Shown piece by piece: positions 1 through 12,527 of a DNA stretch of 64,000 nt. The notes under the pieces are model-generated. The model saw nothing but the letters and a program-made list of their open reading frames with translations, made no database searches and was not told the DNA's origin. The position numbers were made by a program, and so were the translations under genes. The stretch spans positions 364,512,067-364,576,066 of the forward strand of contig OY728157.1 in assembly GCA_963277665.1 (NCBI GenBank). The letters run 5' to 3'. Every line of letters begins with the position of its first letter. The first letter of the stretch is position 1. The DNA is from Viscum album (lineage: Eukaryota > Streptophyta > Magnoliopsida > Santalales > Viscaceae).

Positions 1-92
1 AGATCCATTTTCAAATGAACACATTTTGTTTATTTATTTTGATAAATATTAATATTACCAAATAAAAGAGGATGGATATGAATAATTAATGG

Positions 93-1095
93 ATGGATAA
101 AAATCATATGACAAAAGAGTATGAAGATGGAGAGAAAGTGTTCATCAAGTTTTCAAAAGATTCGGCACATGATCATTCTAAAATCCTTTGTTCATGTTCA
201 TGTGTTATTATTCAAGAATAATTAGTCCTGAGGAGTTGGAAAAAAAATTGATCTTTCATGGAATAGATCAATGTTATAAATGTTGGAATAAACATGCTGA
301 AAAAGAGAATGTAGCTAGTGTCGTGGATGACACTATGTTTTATGGATCTTCTCATATGATTACAAGAGTATAAAATAAAGAAGTATATATCAAGGATGTG
401 ATTATAGATGTGAATGCAAATTAAGATCATATTTAGAAAATGATAAGGATAATTGAAGATGAAATTTATGTTTGGGAAAAATTGTTTGAGTTGTTAAAGA
501 GTTGTGAGAATATGCCATTGTATGATGGTTTCACAAAATATACAAAATTGTCTCCCATACTGAAACTTTATAATTTGAAAGGAAGAAACAGATGGAGTTA
601 CACCAGTTTTACTAAACTAATTGCTCTCTTGAATGATATGCTCCAAAAAGATAATGAGCTTCCAATATGAACTTATAACCCTAAACGAATAATACGCTCA
701 ATGGTTATGATCTCAGAATGAATAAATTCATACCCTATTTACTGTATACTATTTTTCAAAGACTGTAAATCACTTAAAGAATGCCCAAAGTTAGGTGATT
801 CTTGAAACAAGAAAAATTAATTTGGTCTTATGTTATTTTTATGGTACTTTATATACATTTCACGGATTATGATCATATATGGAAGTGAGGAGATTGTAGA
901 GAAATTATTGTGGCACATAGATACAAAATAATAAAGATTGGAAACTGCATCACCTATAAAACTCTTCTCAATTGGAGAAAATCGATCATGAGTATCCTGA
1001 ATTTTAAAATGATCATAGGAACATTCATCTTGAATTATCTACAGATGGAGTGAATTCTTTTGGTTCTCAAAGAATAACTCACAGTTCCTGGATGA
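93..1095 (+). pseudogene. CACTA (TNP2-type) transposase relic, N-terminal half
   Basis: This is a decayed transposase of the CACTA/En-Spm superfamily, the enzyme that would cut and paste the element. An ATG at 93 opens a reading like the plant transposase-associated domain (MDKNHMTKEYEDGEKVF), then a cysteine pair region near 190-205. A frameshift near 205-220 moves the reading to the frame holding FHGIDQCYKCW (about 260-290). At 440-670 the reading KLSPILKLYNLKG...WSYTSFTKL is typical of TNP2. Further pieces follow: LKECPKLGDS (about 775-805), GSEEIVEKLLWH (about 870-915) and LSTDGVNSFG (about 1035-1067), which holds the first catalytic Asp of the CACTA transposase core. Several stops and at least two frameshifts make it dead. 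Homology ends near 1095, where the satellite starts, so the C-terminal half is missing. The family call rests on recalled motifs, not a search. Confidence 0.85.
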
Positions 1096-4000
1096 TTTGA
1101 CTCAAAGTGTCCATTATGAGTTTAAAATTTATATTTTATTTCAAAATGTGTAACTCATTGAAAAAAAGAAAATGCACTTAGGTAGGCTTTATAATTTAGG
1201 AAATTTATTCATAAATTATTTTTGATGTGCAAGAATCAGACTCATGTAAAACCAATAGAAGATCTGACCGGCATAAGTCAAAGTATGTTTCTAGTTCAAA
1301 ACGACATTTTAGTAAAAAAGGAATGTGATTTAAGACAAAAAATACATTCATATGGTTTTGATACTTTAAGAAAAAGATCCATAAAACATTTTAGACATAT
1401 AGGAATTATTTTCACCTCAATCCGACGCACATTTTGACCAATATGACTCTAAGTGCATCTTTTTATTTCAAATGGACACCAATTTTAGTAAAAATGACAA
1501 TTGAACTACACGGAACTGAGAAAACACATTCTTATTTTTTTGATACTTTAGGAAAATGATCTTTATTCATTTTATAAATTTATGAATCATCCTCACCTAA
1601 ATCCAATTCACAGTGTAACTGATATGACTCTGAGTACATCATTTTATTTAAAATTGTCATCAATTTTAGTAAAAAGAAAAATTGACCTAATAAAATCTGA
1701 GAAAATGAATCCAGATTATTTTTTAGTTTGTTAAATTATCCATAATTCATTTTTTGATGTGTAGGAATCAACCTAACCTCAATCTGATGTACGGTTTAAC
1801 CGATATGACTCCAAGTGTGTCTTTTTAATTTATATTGACATTAATTTTAGCTAAAAAAACAAGTGACATAATGAAAACTAAAAAACACATTTTTATTGTT
1901 GTTATAATTTAATAGAATGATTCTTGAGTCATTTTTGATGAGTAGGAATCACCCATAGCTCAATATGACACATGGTTTGATTGGTATGACTCAAAGTGCA
2001 TTTTTTATTTAAAATTTACAGCAATTTAACTAAAAAGGTCAACTGATGTAATTGAAATCCATAAAATTACTTTTGATTGTTTTTATACCTTAGTTAAAAT
2101 ATCCATAACCTATTTTATATGTGTAGGAATCATCCCCATGTTAATCTGATACATGTTGTGATCATTATTACTCAAAGTACGTCATTATATTTAAAATTGA
2201 CACCAGTTTTAGTAAAAATGAAAACTAACCAACTCCAAAATGAGAAAATTCATTGTTATTGTTTTGATACTTTAGTAAAATGATCAATATGTCATTTTGG
2301 ACTTATAAGAATCAATCACACCTCAATCTGATGCATGGTGTGACAGATATGATTCCAAGTGTGTCTTTTTATTTCAAATTGACATTAATCTTAAAAAAAG
2401 GAATAAGTGACATACTAAAAACCCAGAAATCAATTTTGGATCATTTTTATACCTTATAAAAAACTATACATGATTCATTTTTGATGTGTATTAATCATCT
2501 TCACCTCAATCCAACTCACGTTTTGATAGGTATGACTCCAACTATGTCTTTTTTTTTAAATTAAAATCAATTTTAGTAAAAAGGACAACTGACCTACGCA
2601 AAATTGAGAAATCACATTCATATTATTTTGATACTTAAAAAATGATCCATAAGTAATTTAAGAGGTGTATAAATCAGCTGCACCTCAATCCAATGCACAG
2701 TGTGACTGATATGAATCTAAGTGTGTCCTTTTATTTTAAATAGACATCGATTTTAGTAAAAAGTAGAATTAACCTACACAAAATTTATTAAATGAATTAA
2801 TATAGTTTTTATTCTTTAGGAAAATAATCCATTAGTCATTTTTGACATATAATAATGATCTTAACCTTAATCCATTTCATAGTGTGATCAATATGATTCC
2901 AACTGTGTCATTTTATTTTAAATTGAAATTAATTTTTTCAAAAGGGAAAATTGATGTATTGTAAAAAGAGAAAATGAATTCAAATTATTTTGATACTTCA
3001 TAGAAATGATCAATGGGTCATTTTGGATGTGTAAGAATCATCTGAAACTCAATTTGGAACACGGTGTGACCGATATGACTCTAAGGGTGTCTTTTTATTT
3101 AAATTTGACATCAATTTTAGTAAAAATGACAACTCACCTACTCAAAACTAGGAAAACACATTCAATTTTTTTTGATAACTTTAGAAAATTATCCATAGGT
3201 AATTTGAGACGTATAAGAATCAGCTGTATCTCAATTTGATTCATTGTATAACCGATATGAATCAAAGTATGTATTTTTATTTAAAATTGACATCAATTTT
3301 AGTAAAAAATACAACTAACCTACTCAAAACTAAGAAAATGCATTTAGATCATTTTTATACTTTATAAAAACTATCCATAAGTTATTTTTGGTGTTTATTA
3401 ATAAACCGAACCTCAATCCGACACACATTGCGACCCATATGACTCAAAGTGTGTCTTTTTATTTTAAATTGGCATTAATTTTAGAAAGATGAAAATGCGA
3501 TGTATTGAAAACTGAGAAAATACATTCATATTATTTTGATACTTTATGAAAATGATCCATGAATCATTTTCGAAATGTAGGAATCACCTTCACCTCAATT
3601 CGATGCACGATGTGACAAGTATGACTCCAAGTGCATCTTTTTATTTAAAATTGACATCAATTTTAGTAAAAAGGAGAAATAACCTACTCCAAACCTAGAA
3701 AACACAATCATATTATTTTGATACTTTAGATAAATGATAAATTAGTCATTTGAGACATGTAATAATCATACACACCTCAATATAACTCACAGTGTGACTT
3801 TTATGAGTCAAAGTGAGTCTTTTTATTTAAAATGGAAATAAATTTGAGCAAAAAGGATAACTGAGCTACTAAATATAAATAAAATGCAATTGTATTGTTT
3901 TTATACTATTGAAAAATGATCCAAAAGTAATTTTTGACCTATAAGAATTAAGATCACTTCAATTCAATGCATGGTGTGACTTTTATGACTCAAAGTGTGT

Positions 4001-5845
4001 CTTTTTATATTAAATTGACATTAATTTTTGAAAAAGTAACAAGTGATGTACTGAAAACTGAGAACACACTTTATGATTTTTCTTTATACTTAATAAATGA
4101 TCCATGAGTTAGTTTTAACATGTAAGAATCACCTACACCTCAATCTAATTTACAGTGTGACCGATATGACTCAAAGTGAGTCTTTTTATATAAATTTGAC
4201 ATCAATTTTAGTAAAAAGAAAATTTGACCTACTCAAAACCAAGAAAACACTTTTGTATTGTTTTGATACCTTTTATATATAATCTATAAGTAGTTTTAGA
4301 TGTTTAAGAATTATCCAAACCTCAAATTTATACACAGTGTGTCCGATATGATTCCAAGTGTGTGTTTTTTTAATTTAAAAATGACATCAATTTTAGTAGA
4401 AAGGACAAATGACCTACTCAAAATCTAGAAAATTCATTCTGATTATTTTTATACTTTAGGAAAATGATACATATGTAATTTTTGACATATAAGAATCAAT
4501 TTTATCTCAATTTTATGCACAATGTGACCGATATGACTCCTAGTGTGTCTTATTATTTTCAATTGACATTAATTTTTGCAACATGAACAAGTGGCATATT
4601 GAAAACTGATAAAACACATTAAGCTTGTTTTAATAGATTAGGGAAATGTTTCATGAGTCATTTTTTATGTATATAAATCACCCACCCCTCAATATGACAT
4701 ATTATGTGACCGATATTACGCCAAGTGCATATTTTTATTTAAATTTGACATCAATTTTAGTAAAAAGAAAAAAATGACTTACTCAAAAACCATGAAAACG
4801 CATTCAAATTATTTGGATATATTATGTAAATGATCCATATGTCATTTAATACATGTATGAATTATAGGTACCTCAATATATTCATGTTGTGATCTATATG
4901 ACACCAAGTGCATCTTTTTATTTAAAATTGACTTCAATTTTAGCAAAAAGGACAACTGACCTACTCAAAACTGAGTAAAATGAATTCAAATTGTTTTTAG
5001 ACTTAAGAAAAAAAATATATATGTATTTTTTGAGGAGTAATAATCATCTAAACCTCAATCCAACACACAGTGTGATCTATATGACTCCAAGTGTGTCTTT
5101 TTATTTTAAATTGACTTTAATTTTACCAAAAGGAACAAGTGTCATACTAAAAAAAAAGAAAAACACACTCAGACTATTCTTATACTTTTGGAAAATGATT
5201 CATTAATCATTTATGATGTGTATAAGTCATCTTCACCTAAATCCAATGCATACTGTGACCGATATGACTCCAAGTTACCGTTATCTATTTAAAATTGACA
5301 TCTTAGTCCAAAATGTGTGTCACTCGCTAAAAACTAAGTAAATGTGATTTGATTTTCTTAATAATTTATTAAATCAATTAATAAGTCATTTATAATGTGT
5401 AGGAACTAGCCTCACGTAAAAATGAAACACAATGTAACATGTCTGATTCAAAGTGCATTTTTCTGATTTGAAATGACATTTTAGTAAAAACACAAGTGAC
5501 ATACTGAAAATTGAGAAAATGAATTCGAATTGTTTTGCTACTTTTGGAAAATTATCCATATATAATTTGAGATGTATAGTAATCATCCAAACCTCAATAC
5601 CATGCACAGTGTGAGTGTTATAACTCTAGGTGTGTCTTTATTTAAAATTTTCATTAATTTCATTACAAAAAAAAATTGATATACTCAAATCCCAGAAAAC
5701 ACAATTTTATTATTTTTATTCTTTAGGAAAATGATATGTAACTCATTTTTGATGTATTGTAATCAACCACACCTCAATAAAACTCGTAGTTTTACTGGTA
5801 TAACTCAAAGTCCATCTTTTTGTTTAAATTTTACATTTTTTAATG
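1085..5845. repeat. ~182-bp satellite array, ~26 monomers, trimeric higher-order repeat
   Basis: A head-to-tail array. The landmark 'gatatgactc(c)aagtgtgtc' recurs near 1441, 1621, 1802, 1982, 2161, 2346, 2528, 2708, 2889, 3071, 3253, 3435, 3618, 3799, 3981, 4162, 4344, 4529, 4711, 4894, 5077, 5260, 5438, 5615 and 5798, a mean spacing of about 182 bp. More diverged monomers sit at both edges (about 1097 and 1271 on the left). Every third monomer (landmarks 1802, 2346, 2889, 3435, 3981, 4529, 5077) is a variant reading 'attaatttt' where the others read 'atcaatttt', and 'acaagtgacatactgaaaac' where the others read 'gacaactgacctactcaaaa'. The higher-order period is therefore about 545 bp. Short reading frames inside are artefacts. 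A monomer of this size is common for plant centromeric satellites, but centromere function is not shown here. Confidence 0.93.
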
Positions 5846-6164
5846 TATTCTTTCATATTAATGTTTAATTTATTTCTTTATAATATTATTAAAAAAAGAT
5901 TTTGTTTCTTATATAGGTGGATTCTTTTTCTTACATTTAGGTGATTTGTTTGAAAACAAAGACCATGGGTTGAACTTTTTAAGAGGGGATCACGAGTGCC
6001 AAAAACAATGAAACATTAATGTTTTTAAATGTTTGTGGATATTAATTGTAAATGTAATTATAAAAAACACTATTTGAAATTTATATAGTAGTATTTTTTG
6101 TAATCATTATGTAAAATTTATTTTTATTAAATTATATATTTTTTGTATTGGTTATAGGTTGGGG
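5846..6164 (+). other. AT-rich spacer between satellite and CACTA-like end; possible small coding fragment
   Basis: No established gene. Around 5916-5999 one frame stays open and reads HLGDLFEN then HGLNFLRGDHEC, more protein-like than its surroundings. It follows 'atatag' and 'atttag', which could be splice acceptors. I do not recognise the family. It may be an exon remnant of the same CACTA element. The rest is AT-rich with no structure I can name. Confidence 0.35.
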
Positions 6165-6175
6165 TTTTTGTAGTG
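6165..6175. repeat. CACTA-type terminal inverted repeat (right end)
   Basis: TTTTTGTAGTG is the reverse complement of CACTACAAAAA, the usual outermost sequence of plant CACTA elements. It lies on the expected 3' side of the plus-strand TNP2 relic at 93-1095, so both plausibly belong to one element whose left end is outside the window. The 3-bp target duplication cannot be checked without the left end. Confidence 0.5.
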
Positions 6176-7049
6176 TGATTTTATAAAAATATTACACTAT
6201 AGTAGGTGTGACCTTTATAAATTCTAGAAAAAGAATTGATAAAGGGGACCCCCCTTAATTGTGCTGAGGTTAAAAATACTTTTTAGCACTATTAAAATAT
6301 TTTTGAGAATGTTTAAAATAAATATCTATAGTAGTGAATGATTCATAGGAAGAAGGAATATAACTATGAGATTTGTGGAAAAGATTGATCATGGAACTTC
6401 AAATCTTATTTGACTTATGTTTTCACCACACAAGGGTACCTTTCAACATATGAGTACCTATAAAGGTGGATCAAGGAGGTTTGAGATTTACAAAGTAAGA
6501 AGACCTGCACTATATAACGTTTCCTTACATTGAAGAATAAATACAAATTAATTGGATTTTTAAATTCAAATTCCTTTCTTTTAGAAAATTTTAAAGGATA
6601 TTGAATCTATTTTGGAAATGCATCATTGATGAATTTTAACCTGGAATATATAAAGAATTTAAATTAATAAGAGATATTAAAAGAAGGAATCAACTATATA
6701 TAGGATCAAGGAGAAATAGTAAATTCAGTTACAAAGTTGCTACTTAGATAATTTTTTTCCCTTTTAATTTGTCATTATCTAATCATAAGATTATTATGTT
6801 GTATATTTAATCCTAATTCATGTAAATTTTCATTCATTCCTAAATTACTTTTCTCTAGTTTAATTACTTTCATTCTTTCTCCTTTGATATTTAATTTATC
6901 TATGATTAATGACCATTATATCATGAGTGGATAATTCCATATAATATAGTGGAATTAATTATAATGGATACGTATGTAATTAATGTTACATTCATATTCA
7001 CTCATGAATTATTTTTATTAATTATTATTTAATTTTTCATAGAACTTAA
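6176..7049. other. No gene recognised; AT-rich sequence before a gypsy pol relic
   Basis: I find no coding similarity here. The reverse transcriptase core that should precede the relic at 7050 is not visible, so it was lost or decayed beyond reading. A C6 run near 6249 and AT-rich stretches at 6750-7050 are the only visible features. Confidence 0.5.
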
Positions 7050-9440
7050 TGAATATATGTTTCACTATGTTACCGCAAATATTTTGTTTTATACATTCTT
7101 ATATCAGTCCATGCTTCACTTCATCAATGAGATACTCAACTATTCTACATTAGAGGATGAAGATGATGAGTATATGAGGATCAACGTGGATTTTTTTTCA
7201 GGTAGTCCATTTTATGATACACATCCTCTTAGAGGGTGGAATAACAGTTCAACCCTTGAATATTGAGGCTATGATAGATTAGGTAACAACCAAGAATGTT
7301 TTCAATGAGTGTATATTTATTAGACTAAGAGGATATTACTAGAGATTCATATGGATTTATCCAATATTTAAACTTCCATGATAAACCTTACCTAAAAGGT
7401 AAATCCCTTTATATTTTATGAATTATGTTAGAGAGATTTTGAGAAGCTATAGTAGATATTGAATAATGAGCATGTTATATATTTTCTAGAGGAAGGTGTT
7501 GGGTATGTGATGGATAGGTTTCCTATTGGATAGAGCTTAGTGATGTGCATCTTCAGAAGTTTGTGATGATTACTTATGGGTCATGGTAGCTAATAATCCA
7601 TGAGTATAACTACATGACCCAAGACTTTAGTCCTGAAATATTAATATTTTTCATTGAAGACATATTGGCACTACATTTTCAGTGTTTGATTTGTGGTCTA
7701 TAAGAATCACATTAATCTCAGGAACATATCCACACAACAGGATCTCAAACTAAGGTGAAGGTGGTGGATGATGTTCTGAGAAGATAATGACTTTGATATT
7801 TTTTATACTATAGGGAAGGTTGGTGCGGTAGTTGAAACCCTTAATAGGAAATTCCATGATCAACTGGTGCAGTATGTGTTGAAGTAAGTAACCATGATGT
7901 TGTTGGGTTTTTTGAAATGTTGATGCATTTCTTACTCATTATTGATGGTGGTGGCCTAGAAACTTCTTTAGAGATTAAGGGTGTCCTGGTTAAGAGATGT
8001 GTATTATAAGGTCTTGTGTGACTAGATATCTACAATAAATACACTTAGCAGATTTTGGAATTTGGGGAGCACATCATCCTTTTAAAAGAGTATAAAATAG
8101 TTCATGTTGAGCTATGTGAGGAGGTGCTGAAGGAGTTTTACACTTTCCCCTTATAAGTATATCCAAACTATAAAAATACATACAAGTATCTCATATTTTA
8201 ATATTGGTGTCTAATTGTGAATATGGGTGTTGTAAAGCTTGTTTTTTGATGCATCATTTTCCAATGGGTGAAGGAAGATCTCTAAATTCTAGATGATTTG
8301 AGCCAATCTCTTGAGGTTACAAAGTGGAAGTGTGATAGTATATTTATGGACTTTGTGATAATATATATATATATATATATATTCATAAAGGGATCAAGAT
8401 ATTGTATGGGTGACCATTGAACACTTGAAAAAGGCATCTCACTTCCTCCCTATTTTGGAGTAGAGTTCTATGGATATTTTAGGATGTTTTTATATGGATG
8501 AGATTGTATGGTTGCATGAAGTACCCTCTAAGATCATTTCTGACCAAGATGTTTAATTCACATCTTTAATGTAGAGAGGCTCACAGAAAGCCTTCAGGAC
8601 CCAAGTGTGGTTGAGTATAATAATTCACTTGGAGACATATGGCCAGATTTAGAGGACCATTATGACTATCAAGGTCATATTATGGGATTTTGTTCTTGAT
8701 TTTGGTAGTAGATGACCTGATCACTACCTCTAGATAAATTTTCATAAAATTACACCAACTAATTCTCTATCGATATGACTCATTTTGAGACCCTATTAAT
8801 GATTACCTATAAGAATACTCTTTATTTGACAAATATTAGTGAATAATACCTTATAGGGACATGATGCTGTTTTTAACAAAGAAGAAAGTATAGGTGATTT
8901 AAGAGAATATGAGAAAGAATCATAGATTTCATAAGTATAACTTGGTACAATTATGAAGGCCTTTTAATTTTCGGTAAATAGATCATTAATTTCTAAATGT
9001 CTCTCTATTAAATAGTTTTATTAGGTTAGGTTAGGGAAAGAATCTCTCCCAGAGGTTCATATGACCACCTATGATTCCATATAGGGCATGAGATGTTTCT
9101 TATCACCCGAAGTTACCTCCATAAATAGTCCATGTGCACAATGTTTTCCATGTTTCATAACCAAGGATATATATTCACAACCTATCATAAATTATAGACT
9201 ATAGAGAGCTAGATTATAATGGAAACTCAAACTCTATGGAGTTCTAAGTGATGATCAAGGACCAATTAGAGAATACGATTCTATGATTGGTGATACCATT
9301 GGTTTATGTATTGAGGAAGCATGAGAATCTATATGAGATTTATTGGTTGTATGGAAATTAGATTAAAGTTCATCACCCTCACCTCTTTGATTGAGTGATG
9401 TCTTTTCAAGTACAATAGGATTAAATGTGTGTGAGATATA
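7050..9440 (+). pseudogene. Ty3/gypsy (chromovirus-like) pol relic: RT end, RNase H, integrase, C-terminal region
   Basis: This is the 3' part of a retrotransposon polyprotein, read across many stops and frameshifts. About 7116-7175 reads FINEILNYSTLEDEDDEYMR, aligning with the RT FxDD region; the catalytic DD is replaced by NE. About 7340 reads GYY*RFI, the RT/RNase H connection. About 7575-7620 reads HEYNYMTQDF and about 7790-7850 IFYTIGKVGAVVETLNR, both RNase H. From about 8280 the integrase reads WKCDSIFMDFV, then (after an AT insert) VWVTIEHLKKASHFLPI and ISDQD (second catalytic Asp). About 9130-9170 reads VHVHNVFHVS, the conserved C-terminal block before the chromodomain. No LTR of its own is identified; a reversed LTR abuts at 9458. 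Extensive decay implies age. Confidence 0.8.
8361..8382. repeat. (AT)11 microsatellite inside the integrase relic
   Basis: A pure run of 11 AT dinucleotides interrupts the integrase reading just after MDFV, where intact relatives continue toward the motif before VWV. It probably arose by slippage after the element died. Confidence 0.9.
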
Positions 9441-10859
9441 ACAAGAAAGATTTTTTTTATAATATCCTTTAAATATATTTATAAATATTTTATCATGTGA
9501 CTAGGTGGATTTAGGTGACCTGAGTAAAAAAATACATATATGTTAAATCATTTGACATGAAAATTACTTACATATAAAAATATTTAAAACCCCAAAACCA
9601 ATAGATTTAGTGTCTTTGGAGATTAGATACATAACCAAATTATTTTTACATACATTATTTATAATATTAAAAAAATACCTTTCAAATATAGTACACTTCT
9701 AGATATATATTACACAATCTTCTTCTTTATAACCTTAGGAATGACAACATAATAAAGGGTGAGATAAGATGATCAGTAAGGGAAATTATGAGAGATAATA
9801 ATTGATGATCATAAATGAGGATAAGATACGAATGTGGGTATGAGAACATAATCAATGTACATAAAAATACAAAAGTAAATTATTCCCAATTAAACATGGA
9901 TCATAAATCATGAATTGGTATATAAATATTTGAGCATAATAGAAGATCTGAGCCATGGGGGTGTGGAAACAAACATCAATAAATGTGACATATCATGAAT
10001 TGGGTACGTTGCATGACATAATAATATGGATGAAACATAACCATAACAATAACAACATTTTTCAATGATAACCACCAGTATTTTCAAATCATAATGGACT
10101 AGGGTAACCACATCCAATATCATAGTAGTCTTGGGCTCACCAGCCGCGTTCCCCAACATTTCTGGGCATGAGTCTACCACTTGTGTCCCAACATGCTCTT
10201 ATGATATATAAAACATTACCCAATGAATTTTATGTATATATCAGAATCACCCATACCATTAAGATAAAGTATATATATATTTTCCATAAGAACTTGAAAA
10301 CATTCATAGTTCCATCATAGCTTAATTAACACATGTGAAAGAAACAGGTTCCGTAATGATTTCTATAAAACATGATCATAAGCTATCTAGGGGAAGAAGG
10401 TGGATATTATCATTAATTAATATCCCAAGTGGTGTATAAGAATAATTAAAGTATATTAACATAGAATAAAAAAACTATATGGGCATTAAATAATTGGTTT
10501 GTAATATAAGATGAAATACCCTTTACTTTTTTGATAACTTTTATTTAAAATAAAATATTTTATAAAATAAAGAGGATAATAATTACTTTTGGAGAACCAT
10601 ATGACATTTTCAAGTAATATTCATAAATAAAAATAGATATAGTGGTGGGAAAATGCATTCATGTGGAAATAATTGAAAATGAATATTCTTTTCACACTTT
10701 GGAAAAGAATGTCAAATCAATAGAAAATGAATCATGATAAAAGTTAAAAATATTTTGTCTAAAATTGTGTAATAAAAATAAAATAAAATAAAAAATAAAC
10801 TTAGAAAATTATTATATCATAGATAAGTATATTTATAAAAAAAAATACGAACATGGGGT

Positions 10860-10870
10860 GGGGGGGGGGG
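10860..10870. repeat. G11 homopolymer tract
   Basis: A run of eleven G, just after another four-G run, stands out in a strongly AT-rich setting within the probable solo LTR. It is either real or a place where assembly could be unreliable. Confidence 0.9.
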
Positions 10871-12010
10871 AAGATACTCAACCAAAAAGAAGAGAAAAGG
10901 TCGATCCCTCTTTCAAGAAACCTTTTAGTAGAATTGTGAACCAAAGAGAGGTTAAATGGTAAGAAGACATGGAAACCTCATATATAATATAGGATAATAA
11001 AATAAATTTGGTTTTAGATATAAATAAAAATAAATTCCTAAAGAAAATAATTTATTCATAAACCATATTGAATTCAAAGTAAGATAAGAAAATAAACCCC
11101 AGATCATTACTCCAAACTTCCATGATAGCACCATAACCTCCTGTATAATAACCATAAACATATTAATAAATTATTTTATAAACTTATTAATATCCATTTA
11201 ATTTTATAAATTTAAATTGAAATTATTCATTACATATATATTAATTAGTTATATTTTGTTTTCATCATTAGATGTTAGTAATTTTGACTGCATCGTATAT
11301 GTTTCTAAGTGGTGATGTCGATACTCATTCTTTGAAACTTAGTTCATAATTACTAATTTATTCAAGGTGGTGGTATCATTATGTTTCAATAATTCATTTA
11401 TCCCATGTTAAATTTTTGGAAGGTATGTGTGTGATTCATGATAATGGAATCTATAATGAACATGTTTTAGATAATTTATCAATTATAGTGAGTTACTTTA
11501 TATTGATCATTTATTTTTTTGCATAAAATTTATAGAAACATATTCATAATATACATTAATATTTAATATCAAATATTTATTTTATTAATTTCAGGATATA
11601 CGTTCATGATGGAAATTGTTAAGATAGTATAACATCATTTAGGTAGGTGGTTGAACTAACCCAAACAAGAACATGTTATACTAATGAATGAGTAAGAGTA
11701 TATAGTTATAAAATAGTAATATAATTTAATTAGAAGAATAATAATTTTAATATAACATAATTATAGTGTATTGTGATATTTATAAAGAGTAGATAAGAGA
11801 AGTTAATTGAAAAAGATAGTTAAGAACAAGATATATTGATGATTTCAATCCTTCTCAATATAAGTTCGTTTGAAATGAAGGATTTATGGTTCTTTCTTGG
11901 AACCAGAAGGAACAAAAAGTTTAATAAGGATTTAAGAGAGGTAAAATGGTCAAATATTAAAGATATTATTAATGGAAAAAAGTGGGTCTTTATGGGTATA
12001 GAAGGCATCC

Positions 12011-12018
12011 TTTTATAG
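12011..12018 (-). promoter_or_regulatory. TATA box of the solo LTR
   Basis: The minus strand reads CTATAAAA. The matching position in the other minus-strand LTRs also holds a TATA box (35411-35420 and 43097-43103), which supports this as the former RNA polymerase II promoter. Confidence 0.45.
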
Positions 12019-12527
12019 GTGAATTTTGAGTGGAATTTCAATAAATATTCACTCCTTAATGTACAAGGTTATTATTTTAAAAGTAAAGTGTATAAAAAGT
12101 AGAAAATACTGTATTTGAGTCATTAATAACTTCAAGTAAATAGTTTATAGATAAGTTATTATGATATTTTAAGTCTTTAACACTTTTTTTTCCTTTTTAT
12201 CCTCATTTTACCTTTAGTACGATAACTCAATTTTTTCCCTCGTAACTTATTTTTATGCCTATAAATTAAATTGGACCTATTATATAATTTCAACATTATG
12301 ATTATATATTTTAAATACATTTAATTTAATTCAATTCCTAAATATTATAAATATAAATTTTAATTGAAAATAATATATACATATATATATATGCTTTTAT
12401 AGAAAAAATACTTTTTAAAACATTAAGTGTTATCAATATTAAATATAGATAATTAACTAAATATTAGAGAGAATATTTTTGTAAGATTGAATATGAATTT
12501 TTGAATAGTTGTAATTTTGATTATATA

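Larger units (their letters stand above)
9458..12527 (-). mobile_element. Probable solo LTR of a Tekay-like gypsy element, reversed
   Basis: This stretch matches the layout of the two better-defined minus-strand LTRs at 33242-36325 and 39907-44731. It starts with 'tataatatcc' on the plus strand (the others start 'tatagtg' and 'tataaggcc'). It carries 'ttacccaatga' near 10224 as both others do, a 'ggtggt' block near 11370 and a TATA box on the minus strand at 12011-12018. The right end is placed near 12527, before a purine-rich minus-strand stretch (12530-12545); that boundary is uncertain by perhaps 100-200 bp. Its ~3.07-kb length agrees with the 33242 LTR. No internal region is recognised on either side, which suggests a solo LTR left by recombination. 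It abuts the plus-strand pol relic that ends near 9440. Confidence 0.55.

Noticed and set aside
1222..5607. Several 60-77-codon frames within the satellite
   Set aside because: They recur with the monomer period, include the shared satellite words and have no domain. They are by-products of the repeat.
1085..5845. CRISPR array
   Set aside because: Units are whole ~182-bp monomers with dispersed variation, not short identical repeats with unique spacers, and the setting is a plant genome.
11836..12018. 60-codon plus-strand frame (with a 73-codon antisense frame)
   Set aside because: It lies in the transcribed part of a probable minus-strand LTR and ends at its TATA box. There is no domain.
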